Part shown: positions 1 through 11,560 of the stretch, piece after piece
How positions within the stretch are numbered: the first letter of the stretch is position 1
How the letters are laid out: each line of letters begins with the position of its first letter
DNA from: Citrus sinensis
Lineage: Eukaryota; Streptophyta; Magnoliopsida; Sapindales; Rutaceae
Direction of reading: 5' to 3'
Length of the DNA: 64,000 nt
NCBI RefSeq assembly: GCF_022201045.2
Contig: NC_068561.1
Span: 2,629,001-2,693,000, forward strand
Notes under the pieces: model-generated
The model's database searches: none
Told to the model about the DNA's origin: nothing
What the model saw: the letters and a program-made list of their open reading frames with translations, nothing else
Made by a program: the position numbers and the translations under genes

Positions 1-39
1 GGCACGGGTTTAAAGTAGATTTGCAGTGCACATGCTGAT

Positions 40-159
40 GGGTGCGACCATACCAGCACTAATGCACCGGATCCCATCAGACTCCGCAGTTAAGCGTGCT
101 TGGGCGAGAGCAAGTACTAAGATGGGTGACCTCTTGGGAAGTCCTCGTGTTGCACCCCT
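40..159 (+). rRNA. 5S rRNA: 5S rRNA copy 1
   Basis: First complete gene in the window and a component of the large ribosomal subunit. It begins GGGTGCGACC and ends TTGCACCCCT, with the plant 5S core CACCGGATCCCATCAGAACT region nearly intact. One A is missing after CATCAG and one A is gained in GAGCAAGTAC, so the length stays 120. Start and end follow the plant 5S family. Confidence 0.9.
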
Positions 160-537
160 CTTTTTATCTTTTCAGCCGGTTACTCATCTTTTCGCGGCCG
201 ACCCCCTTCAATTTTTGGAGACAAATAGGGTGGTCAAGTTCCGGAGGAGCTTGGGGGCGTTTTTTGACCCTTAATTTCGAATTTTCTTGTATTTTGACAC
301 ATTTTAAGATTACAATTTTTTTGACCCTCGTCGTCAGCCGGTTAATCATCTTTTCGCGGCCGCCCCTTCACTTTTGCGTGCGTTAGCGGGTTTCGAACGA
401 CCGCCGCGCGGGTCTCCGGGGCACCTCGGACCCGCCGGGGAGCGGGGAAAGGGCCGCGGAGGGATGAATTGTGCGGCGGCCGAGTCGGGGCAGGCGAGGG
501 GGCACGGGTTAAGTAGATTTGCAGTGCACATGCTGAT

Positions 538-657
538 GGGTGCGACCATACCAGCACTAATGCACCGGATCCCATCAGAACTCCGCAGTTAAGCGTGCTT
601 GGGCGAGAGCAGTACTAAGATGGGTGACCTCTTGGGAAGTCCTCGTGTTGCACCCCT
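538..657 (+). rRNA. 5S rRNA: 5S rRNA copy 2
   Basis: All 120 nt match the array consensus; next copy starts 499 bp on. Confidence 0.97.
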
Positions 658-1036
658 CTTTTTATCTTTTCAGCCGGTTAATCATCTTTTCGCGGCCGAC
701 CCCTTCAATTTTTGGAGACAAATAGGGTGGTCAAGTTCCGGAGGAGCTTGGGGGCGTTTTTTGACCCTTAATTTCGAATTTTTCTTGTATTTTGACACAT
801 TTTTAAGATTACAATTTTTTTGACCCTCGTCGTCAGCCGGTTAATCATCTTTTCGCGGCCGGCCCCTTCACTTTTGCGTGCGTTAGCGGGTTTCGACCGC
901 CGGCGCGGGGTCTCCGGGGCACCTCGGACCCGCCGGGGAGCGGGGAAAGGGCCGCGGAGGGATGAATTGTGCGGCGGCCGAGTCGGGGCAGGCGAGGGGG
1001 GCACGGGTTAAGTAGATTTGCAGTGCACATGCTGAT

Positions 1037-1133
1037 GGGTGCGACCATACCAGCACTAATGCACCGGATCCCATCAGAACTCCGCAGTTAAGCGTGCTTG
1101 GGCGAGAGCAGTACTAAGATGGGTTGCACCCCT
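1037..1133 (+). pseudogene. 5S rRNA copy 3, box C deleted
   Basis: A 23-nt deletion removes most of box C and the following helix: GATGGGT joins directly to TGCACCCCT, leaving 97 nt. TFIIIA binding should fail and the RNA could not fold normally. Short G/T microhomology flanks the junction. Confidence 0.85.
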
Positions 1134-1512
1134 CTTTTTATCTTTTCAGCCGGTTAATCATCTTTTCGCGGCCGACCCCTTCAATTTTTGGAGACAAATA
1201 GGGTGGTCAAGTTCCGGAGGAGCTTGGGGGCGTTTTTTGACCCTTAATTTCGAATTTTTCTTGTATTTTGACACATTTTTAAGATTACAATTTTTTTGAC
1301 CCTCGTCGTCAGCCGGTTAATCATCTTTTCGCGGCCGGCCCCTTCACTTTTGCGTGCGTTAGCGGGTTTCGACCGCCGGCGCGGGGTCTCCGGGGCACCT
1401 CGGACCCGCCGGGGAGCGGGGAAAGGGCCGCGGAGGGATGAATTGTGCGGCGGCCGAGTCGGGGCAGGCGAGGGGGGCACGGGTTAAGTAGATTTGCAGT
1501 GCACATGCTGAT

Positions 1513-1636
1513 GGGTGCGACCATACCAGCACTAATGCACCGGACCATCAGAACTCCGCATCTAAGCGTTAAGCGTGCTTGGCGAGAGCAGTACTAAGAT
1601 GGGTGACCTCTTGGGAAGTCCTCGTGTTGCACCCCT
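1513..1636 (+). pseudogene. 5S rRNA copy 4, insertion at box A
   Basis: Seven extra bases at the edge of box A duplicate TAAGCG. Two bases are lost in GGATCCCATC and one G in CTTGGGCG, for 124 nt. The first terminator T run is only three T. Probably inactive. Confidence 0.8.
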
Positions 1637-2009
1637 CTTTATCTTTTCAGCCGTTAATCATCTTTTCGCGGCCGACCCCTTCAATTTTGGAGACAAATAG
1701 GGTGGTCAAGTTCCGGAGGAGCTTGGGGGGTTTTTTTGACCCTTAATTTCGAATTTTTCTTGTATTTTGACACATTTTTAAGATTACAATTTTTTTGACC
1801 CTCGTCGTCAGCCGTTAATCATCTTTTCGCGGCCGGCCCCTTCACTTTTGCGTGCGTTAGCGGGTTTCGACCGCCGGCGCGGGGTCTCCGGGGCACCTCG
1901 GACCCGCCGGGAGCGGGGAAAGGGCCGCGGAGGGATGAATTGTGCGGCGGCCGAGTCGGGGCAGGCGAGGGGGGCACGGGTTAAGTAGATTTGCAGTGCA
2001 CATGCTGAT

Positions 2010-2129
2010 GGGTGCGACCATACCAGCACTAATGCACCGGATCCCATCAGAACTCCGCAGTTAAGCGTGCTTGGGCGAGAGCAGTACTAAGATGGGTGAC
2101 CTCTTGGGAAGTCCTCGTGTTGCACCCCT
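2010..2129 (+). rRNA. 5S rRNA: 5S rRNA copy 5
   Basis: Consensus gene. In its spacer, near 2178, repeat copy a carries the CTTCAC state normally found in copy b. Confidence 0.97.
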
Positions 2130-2507
2130 CTTTTTATCTTTTCAGCCGGTTAATCATCTTTTCGCGGCCGACCCCTTCACTTTTGGAGACAAATAGGGTG
2201 GTCAAGTTCCGGAGGAGCTTGGGGGCGTTTTTTGACCCTTAATTTCGAATTTTTCTTGTATTTTGACACATTTTTAAGATTACAATTTTTTTGACCCTCG
2301 TCGTCAGCCGGTTAATCATCTTTTCGCGGCCGGCCCCTTCACTTTTGCGTGCGTTAGCGGGTTTCGACCGCCGGCGCGGGGTCTCCGGGGCACCTCGGAC
2401 CCGCCGGGGAGCGGGGAAAGGGCCGCGGAGGGATGAATTGTGCGGCGGCCGAGTCGGGGCAGGCGAGGGGGGCACGGGTTAAGTAGATTTGCAGTGCACA
2501 TGCTGAT

Positions 2508-2647
2508 GGGTGCGACCATACCAGCACTAATGCACCGGATCCCATCAGAACTCCGCAGTTAAGCGTGCTTGGGCGAGAGCAGCACTAAGATGGGTGACCT
2601 CTTGGTAAGATGGGTGACCTCTTGGGAAGTCCTCGTGTTGCACCCCT
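2508..2647 (+). pseudogene. 5S rRNA copy 6 with box C duplicated in tandem
   Basis: Twenty bases spanning box C are repeated directly, giving a 140-nt gene with two box C elements; T76C is also present. Box A and the intermediate element are intact, so transcription factors might still bind, but the RNA would carry a 20-nt insertion in its helix IV/V arm. Confidence 0.8.
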
Positions 2648-3026
2648 CTTTTTATCTTTTCAGCCGGTTAATCATCTTTTCGCGGCCGACCCCTTCAATT
2701 TTTGGAGACAAATAGGGTGGTCAAGTTCCGGAGGAGCTTGGGGGCGTTTTTTGACCCTTAATTTCGAATTTTTCTTGTATTTTGACACATTTTTAAGATT
2801 ACAATTTTTTTGACCCTCGTCGTCAGCCGGTTAATCATCTTTTCGCGGCCGGCCCCTTCACTTTTGCGTGCGTTAGCGGGTTTCGACCGCCGGCGCGGGG
2901 TCTCCGGGGCACCTCGGACCCGCCGGGGAGCGGGGAAAGGGCCGCGGAGGGATGAATTGTGCGGCGGCCGAGTCGGGGCAGGCGAGGGGGGCACGGGTTA
3001 AGTAGATTTGCAGTGCACATGCTGAT

Positions 3027-3146
3027 GGGTGCGACCATACCAGCACTAATGCACCGGATCCCATCAGAACTCCGCAGTTAAGCGTGCTTGGGCGAGAGCA
3101 GTACTAAGACGGGCGCCCTGTTGGACAGTCCTCGTCTTGCCCCCCC
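3027..3146 (+). pseudogene. 5S rRNA copy 7, divergent 3' half
   Basis: The 5' half including box A is consensus, but from position 83 on there are about eight substitutions (box C reads AAGACGGGCGCCCTG) and the end is a C run. The following spacer to about 3395 is also divergent. Either a decayed copy or a low-quality consensus stretch. Confidence 0.75.
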
Positions 3147-3521
3147 CTTTCCATCTTTTCAGCCGGTTAATCATCTTTTCGCGGCCCACGCCCTCAATTT
3201 TGGAGACAAATAGGGTGGTCAAGTTCCGGAGGAGCTTGGGGGCGTTTTTTGACCCTTAATTTCGAATTTTTTTGTATTTTTGACACATTTTTAAGATTAC
3301 AATTTTTTTGACCCTCGTCGTCAGCCGGTTAATCATCTTTTCGCGGCCGGCCCCTTCCCTTTTGCGTCCTTTAGGGGGGTTCGACCGCCGGCCCGGGTCT
3401 CCGGGCACCTCGGACCCGCCGGGGAGCGGGAAAGGGCCGCGGAGGGATGAATTGTGCGGCGGCCGAGTCGGGGCAGGCGAGGGGGGCACGGGTTAAGTAG
3501 ATTTGCAGTGCACATGCTGAT

Positions 3522-3641
3522 GGGTGCGACCATACCAGCACTAATGCACCGGATCCCATCAGAACTCCGCAGTTAAGCGTGCTTGGGCGAGAGCAGTACT
3601 AAGATGGGTGACCTCTTGGGAAGTCCTCGTGTTGCACCCCT
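3522..3641 (+). rRNA. 5S rRNA: 5S rRNA copy 8
   Basis: Consensus gene. Its spacer lacks about 19 bp at 3918-3919 in the GC block, so the unit is 480 bp. Confidence 0.97.
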
Positions 3642-4001
3642 CTTTTTATCTTTTCAGCCGGTTAATCATCTTTTCGCGGCCGACCCCTTCAATTTTTGGA
3701 GACAAATAGGGTGGTCAAGTTCCGGAGGAGCTTGGGGGCGTTTTTTGACCCTTAATTTCGAATTTTTCTTGTATTTTGACACATTTTTAAGATTACAATT
3801 TTTTTGACCCTCGTCGTCAGCCGGTTAATCATCTTTTCGCGGCCGGCCCCTTCACTTTTGCGTGCGTTAGCGGGTTTCGACCGCCGGCGCGGGGTCTCCG
3901 GGGCACCTCGGACCCGCCGCGGAGGGATGAATTGTGCGGCGGCCGAGTCGGGGCAGGCGAGGGGGGCACGGGTTAAGTAGATTTGCAGTGCACATGCTGA
4001 T

Positions 4002-4121
4002 GGGTGCGACCATACCAGCACTAATGCACCGGATCCCATCAGAACTCCGCAGTTAAGCGTGCTTGGGCGAGAGCAGTACTAAGATGGGTGACCTCTTGGG
4101 AAGTCCTCGTGTTGCACCCCT
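4002..4121 (+). rRNA. 5S rRNA: 5S rRNA copy 9
   Basis: Consensus gene; its spacer has CAATTGTTGG instead of CAATTTTTGG. Confidence 0.97.
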
Positions 4122-4498
4122 CTTTTTATCTTTTCAGCCGTTAATCATCTTTTCGCGGCCGACCCCTTCAATTGTTGGAGACAAATAGGGTGGTCAAGTT
4201 CCGGAGGAGCTTGGGGGCGTTTTTTGACCCTTAATTTCGAATTTTTCTTGTATTTTGACACATTTTTAAGATTACAATTTTTTTGACCCTCGTCGTCAGC
4301 CGTTAATCATCTTTTCGCGGCCGGCCCCTTCACTTTTGCGTGCGTTAGCGGGTTCGACGACCGCCGCGCGGGGTCTCCGGGGCACCTCGGACCCGCCGGG
4401 AGCGGGGAAAGGGCCGCGGAGGGATGAATTGTGCGGCGGCCGAGTCGGGGCAGGCGAGGGGGGCACGGGTTAAGTAGATTTGCAGTGCACATGCTGAT

Positions 4499-4617
4499 GG
4501 TGCGACCATACCAGCACTAATGCACCGGATCCCATCAGAACTCCGCAGTTAAGCGTGCTTGGGCGAGAGCAGTACTAAGATGGGTGACCTCTTGGGAAGT
4601 CCTCGTGTTGCACCCCT
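4499..4617 (+). rRNA. 5S rRNA: 5S rRNA copy 10
   Basis: One of the three leading G is missing (GATGGTGCG), giving 119 nt; otherwise consensus. Confidence 0.9.
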
Positions 4618-4996
4618 CTTTTTATCTTTTCAGCCGGTTAATCATCTTTTCGCGGCCGACCCCTTCAATTTTTGGAGACAAATAGGGTGGTCAAGTTCCG
4701 GAGGAGCTTGGGGGCGTTTTTTGACCCTTAATTTCGAATTTTTCTTGTATTTTGACACATTTTTAAGATTACAATTTTTTTGACCCTCGTCGTCAGCCGG
4801 TTAATCATCTTTTCGCGGCCGGCCCCTTCACTTTTGCGTGCGTTAGCGGGTTTCGACCGCCGGCGCGGGGTCTCCGGGGCACCTCGGACCCGCCGGGGAG
4901 CGGGGAAAGGGCCGCGGAGGGATGAATTGTGCGGCGGCCGAGTCGGGGCAGGCGAGGGGGGCACGGGTTAAGTAGATTTGCAGTGCACATGCTGAT

Positions 4997-5116
4997 GGGT
5001 GCGACCATACCAGCACTAATGCACCGGATCCCATCAGAACTCCGCAGTTAAGCGTGCTTGGGCGAGAGCAGTACTAAGATGGGTGACCTCTTGGGAAGTC
5101 CTCGTGTTGCACCCCT
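4997..5116 (+). rRNA. 5S rRNA: 5S rRNA copy 11
   Basis: Consensus gene; the terminator reads CTCCTTTTATC, shortening the first T run to four. Confidence 0.96.
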
Positions 5117-5496
5117 CCTTTTATCTTTTTCAGCCGGTTAATCCTCTTTTCGCGGCCGACCCCTTCAATTTTTGGAGACAAATAGGTGGTCAAGTTCCGG
5201 AGGAGCTTGGGGGCGTTTTTTGACCCTTAATTTCGAATTTTTCTTGTATTTTGACACATTTTTAAGATTACAATTTTTTTGACCCTCGTCGTCAGCCGGT
5301 TAATCATCTTTTCGCGGCCGGCCCCTTCACTTTTGCGTGCGTTAGCGGGTTTCGACCCGCCGGCGCGGGGTCTCCGGGGCACCTCGGACCCGCCGCGACG
5401 CGGGGAACGGGCCGCCGAGGGATGAATTGTGCGGCGGCCGAGTCGGGGCAGGCGAGGGGGGCACGGGTTAAGTAGATTTGCAGTGCACATGCTGAT

Positions 5497-5616
5497 GGGT
5501 GCGACCATACCAGCACTAATGCACCGGATCCCATCAGAACTCCGCAGTTAAGCGTGCTTGGGCGAGAGCAGTACTAAGATGGGTGACCTCTTGGGAAGTC
5601 CTCGTGTTGCACCCCT
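5497..5616 (+). rRNA. 5S rRNA: 5S rRNA copy 12
   Basis: Consensus gene; next copy 499 bp on. Confidence 0.97.
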
Positions 5617-5995
5617 CTTTTTATCTTTTCAGCCGGTTAATCATCTTTTCGCGGCCGACCCCTTCAATTTTTGGAGACAAATAGGGTGGTCAAGTTCCGG
5701 AGGAGCTTGGGGGCGTTTTTTGACCCTTAATTTCGAATTTTTCTTGTATTTTGACACATTTTTAAGATTACAATTTTTTTGACCCTCGTCGTCAGCCGGT
5801 TAATCATCTTTTCGCGGCCGGCCCCTTCACTTTTGCGTGCGTTAGCGGGTTTCGACCGCCGGCGCGGGGTCTCCGGGGCACCTCGGACCCGCCGGGGAGC
5901 GGGGAAAGCGCCGCGGAGGGATGAATTGTGCGGCGGCCGAGTCGGGGCAGGCGAGGGGGGCACGGGTTAAGTAGATTTGCAGTGCACATGCTGAT

Positions 5996-6115
5996 GGGTG
6001 CGACCATACCAGCACTAATGCACCGGATCCCATCAGAACTCCGCAGTTAAGCGTGCTTGGGCGAGAGCAGTACTAAGATGGGTGACCTCTTGGGAAGTCC
6101 TCGTGTTGCACCCCT
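5996..6115 (+). rRNA. 5S rRNA: 5S rRNA copy 13
   Basis: Consensus gene. The spacer at about 6145-6212 is a divergent patch with roughly ten changes inside and after repeat copy a. Confidence 0.97.
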
Positions 6116-6495
6116 CTTTTTATCTTTTCAGCCGGTTAATCATCAGTTCGCGGCGGACCCCTTGAGTTTTTGGAGTCAAATGGGGTGGTCAAGTCCCGGA
6201 GGGGCGTGGGGGCGTTTTTTTGACCCTTAATTTCGAATTTTTCTTGTATTTTGACACATTTTTAAGATTACAATTTTTTTGACCCTCGTCGTCAGCCGGT
6301 TAATCATCTTTTCGCGCGCCGGCCCCTTCACTTTTGCGTGCGTTAGCGGGTTTCGACCGCCGGCGCGGGGTCTCCGGGGCACCTCGGACCCGCCGGGGAG
6401 CGGGAAAGGGCCGCGGAGGGATGAATTGTGCGGCGGCCGAGTCGGGGCAGGCGAGGGGGGCACGGGTTAAGTAGATTTGCAGTGCACATGCTGAT

Positions 6496-6615
6496 GGGTG
6501 CGACCATACCAGCACTAATGCACCGGATCCCATCAGAACTCCGCAGTTAAGCGTGCTTGGGCGAGAGCAGTACTAAGATGGGTGACCTCTTGGGAAGTCC
6601 TCGTGTTGCACCCCT
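6496..6615 (+). rRNA. 5S rRNA: 5S rRNA copy 14
   Basis: Consensus gene; 497 bp to the next. Confidence 0.97.
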
Positions 6616-6992
6616 CTTTTTATCTTTTCAGCCGGTTAATCATCTTTTCGCGGCCGACCCCTTCAATTTTTGGAGACAAATAGGGTGGTCAAGTTCCGGA
6701 GGAGCTTGGGGGCGTTTTTTGACCCTTAATTTCGAATTTTTCTTGTATTTTGACACATTTTTAAGATTACAATTTTTTTGACCCTCGTCGTCAGCCGGTT
6801 AATCATCTTTTCGCGGCCGGCCCCTTCACTTTTGCGTGCGTTAGCGGGTTTCGACCGCCGGCGCGGGGTCTCCGGGGCACCTCGGACCCGCCGGGGAGCG
6901 GGAAAGGGCCGCGGAGGGATGAATTGTGCGGCGGCCGAGTCGGGGCAGGCGAGGGGGCACGGGTTAAGTAGATTTGCAGTGCACATGCTGAT

Positions 6993-7112
6993 GGGTGCGA
7001 CCATACCAGCACTAATGCACCGGATCCCATCAGAACTCCGCAGTTAAGCGTGCTTGGGCGAGAGCAGTACTAAGATGGGTGACCTCTTGGGAAGTCCTCG
7101 TGTTGCACCCCT
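6993..7112 (+). rRNA. 5S rRNA: 5S rRNA copy 15
   Basis: Consensus gene; 496 bp to the next, with single-base losses in spacer homopolymers. Confidence 0.97.
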
Positions 7113-7488
7113 CTTTTTATCTTTTCAGCCGTTAATCATCTTTTCGCGGCCGACCCCTTCAATTTTGGAGACAAATAGGGTGGTCAAGTTCCGGAGGAGC
7201 TTGGGGGCGTTTTTTGACCCTTAATTTCGAATTTTTCTTGTATTTTGACACATTTTTAAGATTACAATTTTTTTGACCCTCGTCGTCAGCCGGTTAATCA
7301 TCTTTTCGCGGCCGGCCCCTTCACTTTTGCGTGCGTTAGCGGGTTTCGACCGCCGGCGCGGGGTCTCCGGGGCACCTCGGACCCGCCGGGGAGCGGGGAA
7401 AGGGCCGCGGAGGGATGAATTGTGCGGCGGCCGAGTCGGGGCAGGCGAGGGGGCACGGGTTAAGTAGATTTGCAGTGCACATGCTGAT

Positions 7489-7608
7489 GGGTGCGACCAT
7501 ACCAGCACTAATGCACCGGATCCCATCAGAACTCCGCAGTTAAGCGTGCTTGGGCGAGAGCAGTACTAAGATGGGTGACCTCTTGGGAAGTCCTCGTGTT
7601 GCACCCCT
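7489..7608 (+). rRNA. 5S rRNA: 5S rRNA copy 16
   Basis: Consensus gene; spacer has the CAATTGTTGG state. Confidence 0.97.
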
Positions 7609-7985
7609 CTTTTTATCTTTTCAGCCGGTTAATCATCTTTCGCGGCCGACCCCTTCAATTGTTGGAGACAAATAGGGTGGTCAAGTTCCGGAGGAGCTTG
7701 GGGGCGTTTTTTGACCCTTAATTTCGAATTTTTCTTGTATTTTGACACATTTTTAAGATTACAATTTTTTGACCCTCGTCGTCAGCCGGTTAATCATCTT
7801 TTCGCGGGCCGGCCCCTTCACTTTTGCGTGCGTTAGCGGGTTTCGACCGCCGGCGCGGGGTCTCCGGGGCACCTCGGACCCGCCGGGGAGCGGGGAAAGG
7901 CCGCGGAGGGATGAATTGTGCGGCGGCCGAGTCGGGGCAGGCGAGGGGGGCACGGGTTAAGTAGATTTGCAGTGCACATGCTGAT

Positions 7986-8105
7986 GGGTGCGACCATACC
8001 AGCACTAATGCACCGGATCCCATCAGAACTCCGCAGTTAAGCGTGCTTGGGCGAGAGCAGTACTAAGATGGGTGACCTCTTGGGAAGTCCTCGTGTTGCA
8101 CCCCT
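7986..8105 (+). rRNA. 5S rRNA: 5S rRNA copy 17
   Basis: Consensus gene. Its spacer carries the same 19-bp loss as that of copy 8 (junction near 8380), so the unit is 478 bp. Confidence 0.97.
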
Positions 8106-8463
8106 CTTTTTATCTTTTCAGCCGGTTAATCATCTTTTCGCGGCCGACCCCTTCAATTTGGAGACAAATAGGGTGGTCAAGTTCCGGAGGAGCTTGGGGG
8201 CGTTTTTTGACCCTTAATTTCGAATTTTTCTTGTATTTTGACACATTTTTAAGATTACAATTTTTTTGACCCTCGTCGTCAGCCGGTTAATCATCTTTTC
8301 GCGGCCGGCCCCTTCACTTTTGCGTGCGTTAGCGGGTTTCGACCGCCGGCGCGGGGTCTCCGGGGCACCTCGGACCCGCCGCGGAGGGATGAATTGTGCG
8401 GCGGCCGAGTCGGGGCAGGCGAGGGGGGCACGGGTTAAGTAGATTTGCAGTGCACATGCTGAT

Positions 8464-8585
8464 GGGTGCGACCATACCAGCACTAATGCACCGGATCCCA
8501 TCAGAACTCCGCAGTTAAGCGTGCTTGGGCGAGAGCAGTACTAAGATGGGTGACCTCTTGGGAAGTCCTCGTGTTGCACCCCACT
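8464..8585 (+). rRNA. 5S rRNA: 5S rRNA copy 18
   Basis: Two extra bases (AC) sit at the very 3' end, before the T run; the body is consensus. Confidence 0.9.
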
Positions 8586-8962
8586 CTTTTTATCTTTTCA
8601 GCCGGTTAATCATCTTTTCGCGGCCGACCCCTTCAATTTTTGGAGACAAATAGGGTGGTCAAGTTCCGGAGGAGCTTGGGGGCGTTTTTTGACCCTTAAT
8701 TTCGAATTTTTCTTGTATTTTGACACATTTTTAAGATTACAATTTTTTGACCCTCGTCGTCAGCCGGTTAATCATCTTTTCGCGGCCGGCCCCTTCACTT
8801 TTGCGTGCGTTAGCGGGTTTCGACCGCCGGCGCGGGGTCTCCGGGGCACCTCGGACCCGCCGGGGAGCGGGGAAAGGGCCGCGGAGGGATGAATTGTGCG
8901 GCGGCCGAGTCGGGGCAGGTGAGGGGGCACGGGTTAAGTAGATTTGCAGTGCACATGCTGAT

Positions 8963-9081
8963 GGGTGCGACCATACCAGCACTAATGCACCGGATCCCAT
9001 CAGAACTCCGCAGTTAAGCGTGCTTGGGCGAGAGCAGTACTAAGATGGTGACCTCTTGGGAAGTCCTCGTGTTGCACCCCT
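8963..9081 (+). rRNA. 5S rRNA: 5S rRNA copy 19, one base lost in box C
   Basis: Box C reads GATGGTGACC, missing one G, giving 119 nt. TFIIIA affinity may be reduced. A homopolymer consensus error would look the same. Confidence 0.85.
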
Positions 9082-9461
9082 CTTTTTATCTTTTCAGCCG
9101 TTTAATCATCTTTTCGCGGCCGACCCCTTCAATTTTTGGAGCCAAATAGGGTGGTCAAGTTCCGGAGGAGCTTGGGGGCGTTTTTTGACCCTTAATTTCG
9201 AATTGTTCTTGTATTTTGACACATTTTTAAGATTACAATTTTTTTGAACCCTCGTCGTCAGCCGGTTAATCATCTTTTCGCGGCCGGCCCCTTCACTTTT
9301 GAGTACGTTAGCGGGCTTCGACTGACGGCGACGGGTTTCTGGGGCACCTCGGACCCGCCGGGGAGCGGGGAAAGGGCCGCGGAGGGATGAATTGTGCGGC
9401 GGCCGAGTCGGGGCAGGCGAGGGGGGCACGGGTTAAGTAGATTTGCAGTGCACATGCTGAT

Positions 9462-9581
9462 GGGTGCGACCATACCAGCACTAATGCACCGGATCCCATC
9501 AGAACTCCGCAGTTAAGCGTGCTTGGGCGAGAGCAGTACTAAGATGGGTGACCTCTTGGGAAGTCCTCGTGTTGCACCCCT
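9462..9581 (+). rRNA. 5S rRNA: 5S rRNA copy 20
   Basis: Consensus gene. The preceding spacer has a divergent patch at 9301-9342, the following one a patch at 9713-9748. Confidence 0.97.
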
Positions 9582-9712
9582 CTTTTTATCTTTTCAGCCG
9601 GTTAATCATCTTTTCGCGGCCGACCCCTTCAATTTTTGGAGACAAATAGGGTGGTCAAGTTCCGGAGGAGCTTGGGGGCGTTTTTTGACCCTTAATTTCG
9701 AATTTTTCTTGT

Positions 9713-9748
9713 GTTTTGTCGCGATGTTATGGTGTCGATTTTTTTGTC
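9713..9748 (+). other. Divergent spacer patch (unit of copy 20)
   Basis: The segment between TTTCTTGT and the last T run is replaced (TTTTGTCGCGATG and so on) and ends TTTGTCCC instead of TTTGACCC. Confidence 0.7.
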
Positions 9749-9960
9749 CCTCGTCGTCAGCCGGTTAATCATCTTTTCGCGGCCGGCCCCTTCACTTTTG
9801 CGTGCGTTAGCGGGTTTCGACCGCCGGCGCGGGGTCTCCGGGGCACCTCGGACCCGCCGGGGAGCGGGGAAAGGGCCGCGGAGGGATGAATTGTGCGGCG
9901 GCCGAGTCGGGGCAGGCGAGGGGGGCACGGGTTAAGTAGATTTGCAGTGCACATGCTGAT

Positions 9961-10080
9961 GGGTGCGACCATACCAGCACTAATGCACCGGATCCCATCA
10001 GAACTCCGCAGTTAAGCGTGCTTGGGCGAGAGCAGTACTAAGATGGGTGACCTCTTGGGAAGTCCTCGTGTTGCACCCCT
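9961..10080 (+). rRNA. 5S rRNA: 5S rRNA copy 21
   Basis: Consensus gene; 493 bp to the next through several small spacer deletions. Confidence 0.97.
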
Positions 10081-10453
10081 CTTTTTATCTTTTCAGCCGG
10101 TTAATCATCTTTTCGCGGCCGACCCCTTCAATTTTTGGAGACAAATAGGGTGGTCAAGTTCCGGAGGAGCTTGGGGGCGTTTTTTGACCCTTAATTTCGA
10201 ATTTTTCTTGTATTTTGACACATTTTTAAGATTACAATTTTTTTGACCCTCGTCGTCAGCCGGTTAATCATCTTTTCGCGGCCGGCCCTTCACTTTTGCG
10301 TGCGTTAGCGGGTTTCGACCGCCGGCGCGGGTCTCCGGGGCACCTCGGACCCGCCGGGAGCGGGAAAGGGCCGCGGAGGGATGAATTGTGCGGCGGCCGA
10401 GTCGGGGCAGGCGAGGGGGCACGGGTAAGTAGATTTGCAGTGCACATGCTGAT

Positions 10454-10573
10454 GGGTGCGACCATACCAGCACTAATGCACCGGATCCCATCAGAACTCC
10501 GCAGTTAAGCGTGCTTGGGCGAGAGCAGTACTAAGATGGGTGACCTCTTGGGAAGTCCTCGTGTTGCACCCCT
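10454..10573 (+). rRNA. 5S rRNA: 5S rRNA copy 22
   Basis: Consensus gene; first terminator run is four T; 493 bp to the next. Confidence 0.97.
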
Positions 10574-10946
10574 CTTTTATCTTTTCAGCCGTTTAATCAT
10601 CTTTTCGCGGCCGACCCCTTCAATTTTTGGAGACAAATAGGGTGGTCAAGTTCCGGAGGAGCTTGGGGGCGTTTTTTGACCCTTAATTTCGAATTTTTCT
10701 TGTATTTTGACACATTTTAAGATTACAATTTTTTGACCCTCGTCGTCAGCCGGTTAATCATCTTTTCGCGGCCGCCCCTTCACTTTTGCGTGCGTTAGCG
10801 GTTTCGACCGCCGGCGCGGGGTCTCCGGGGCACCTCGGACCCGCCGGGGAGCGGGGAAAGGGCCGCGGAGGGATGAATTGTGCGGCGGCCGAGTCGGGGC
10901 AGGCGAGGGGGCACGGGTTAAGTAGATTTGCAGTGCACATGCTGAT

Positions 10947-11066
10947 GGTGCGACCATACCAGCACTAATGCACCGGATCCCATCAGAACTCCGCAGTTAA
11001 GCGTGCTTGGGCGAGAGCAGTACTAAGATGGGTGACCTCTCTGGGAAGTCCTCGTGTTGCACCCCT
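10947..11066 (+). rRNA. 5S rRNA: 5S rRNA copy 23
   Basis: One leading G lost and one C gained in box C (CCTCTCTGGG); length stays 120. Confidence 0.87.
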
Positions 11067-11442
11067 CTTTTTATCTTTTCAGCCGGTTAATCATCTTTTT
11101 CGCGGCCGACCCCTTCAATTTTGGAGACAAATAGGGTGGTCAAGTTCCGGAGGAGCTTGGGGGCGTTTTTTTGACCCTTAATTTCGAATTTTTCTTGTAT
11201 TTTGACACATTTTTAAGATTACAATTTTTTTGACCCTCGTCGTCAGCCGGTTAATCATCTTTTCGCGGCCGCCCCTTCACTTTGCGTGCGTTAGCGGTTT
11301 CGACCGCCGGCGCGGGGTCTCCGGGGCACCTCGGACCCGCCGGGGAGCGGGGAAAGGGCCGCGGAGGGATGAATTGTGCGGCGGCCGAGTCGGGGCAGGC
11401 GAGGGGGCACGGGTTAAGTAGATTTGCAGTGCACATGCTGAT

Positions 11443-11560
11443 GGTGCGACCATACCAGCACTAATGCACCGGATCCCATCAGAACTCCGCAGTTAAGCGT
11501 GCTTGGGCGAGAGCAGTACTAAGATGGGTGACCTCTTGGAAGTCCTCGTGTTGCACCCCT
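11443..11560 (+). rRNA. 5S rRNA: 5S rRNA copy 24
   Basis: One leading G and one G of CTTGGGAAG are missing, giving 118 nt. Confidence 0.87.

Noticed and set aside
3107-3395. A distinct 5S variant family represented by copy 7
   Set aside because: The changes are unique to this unit and include C runs typical of poor consensus. Without a second carrier a separate family is not supported.
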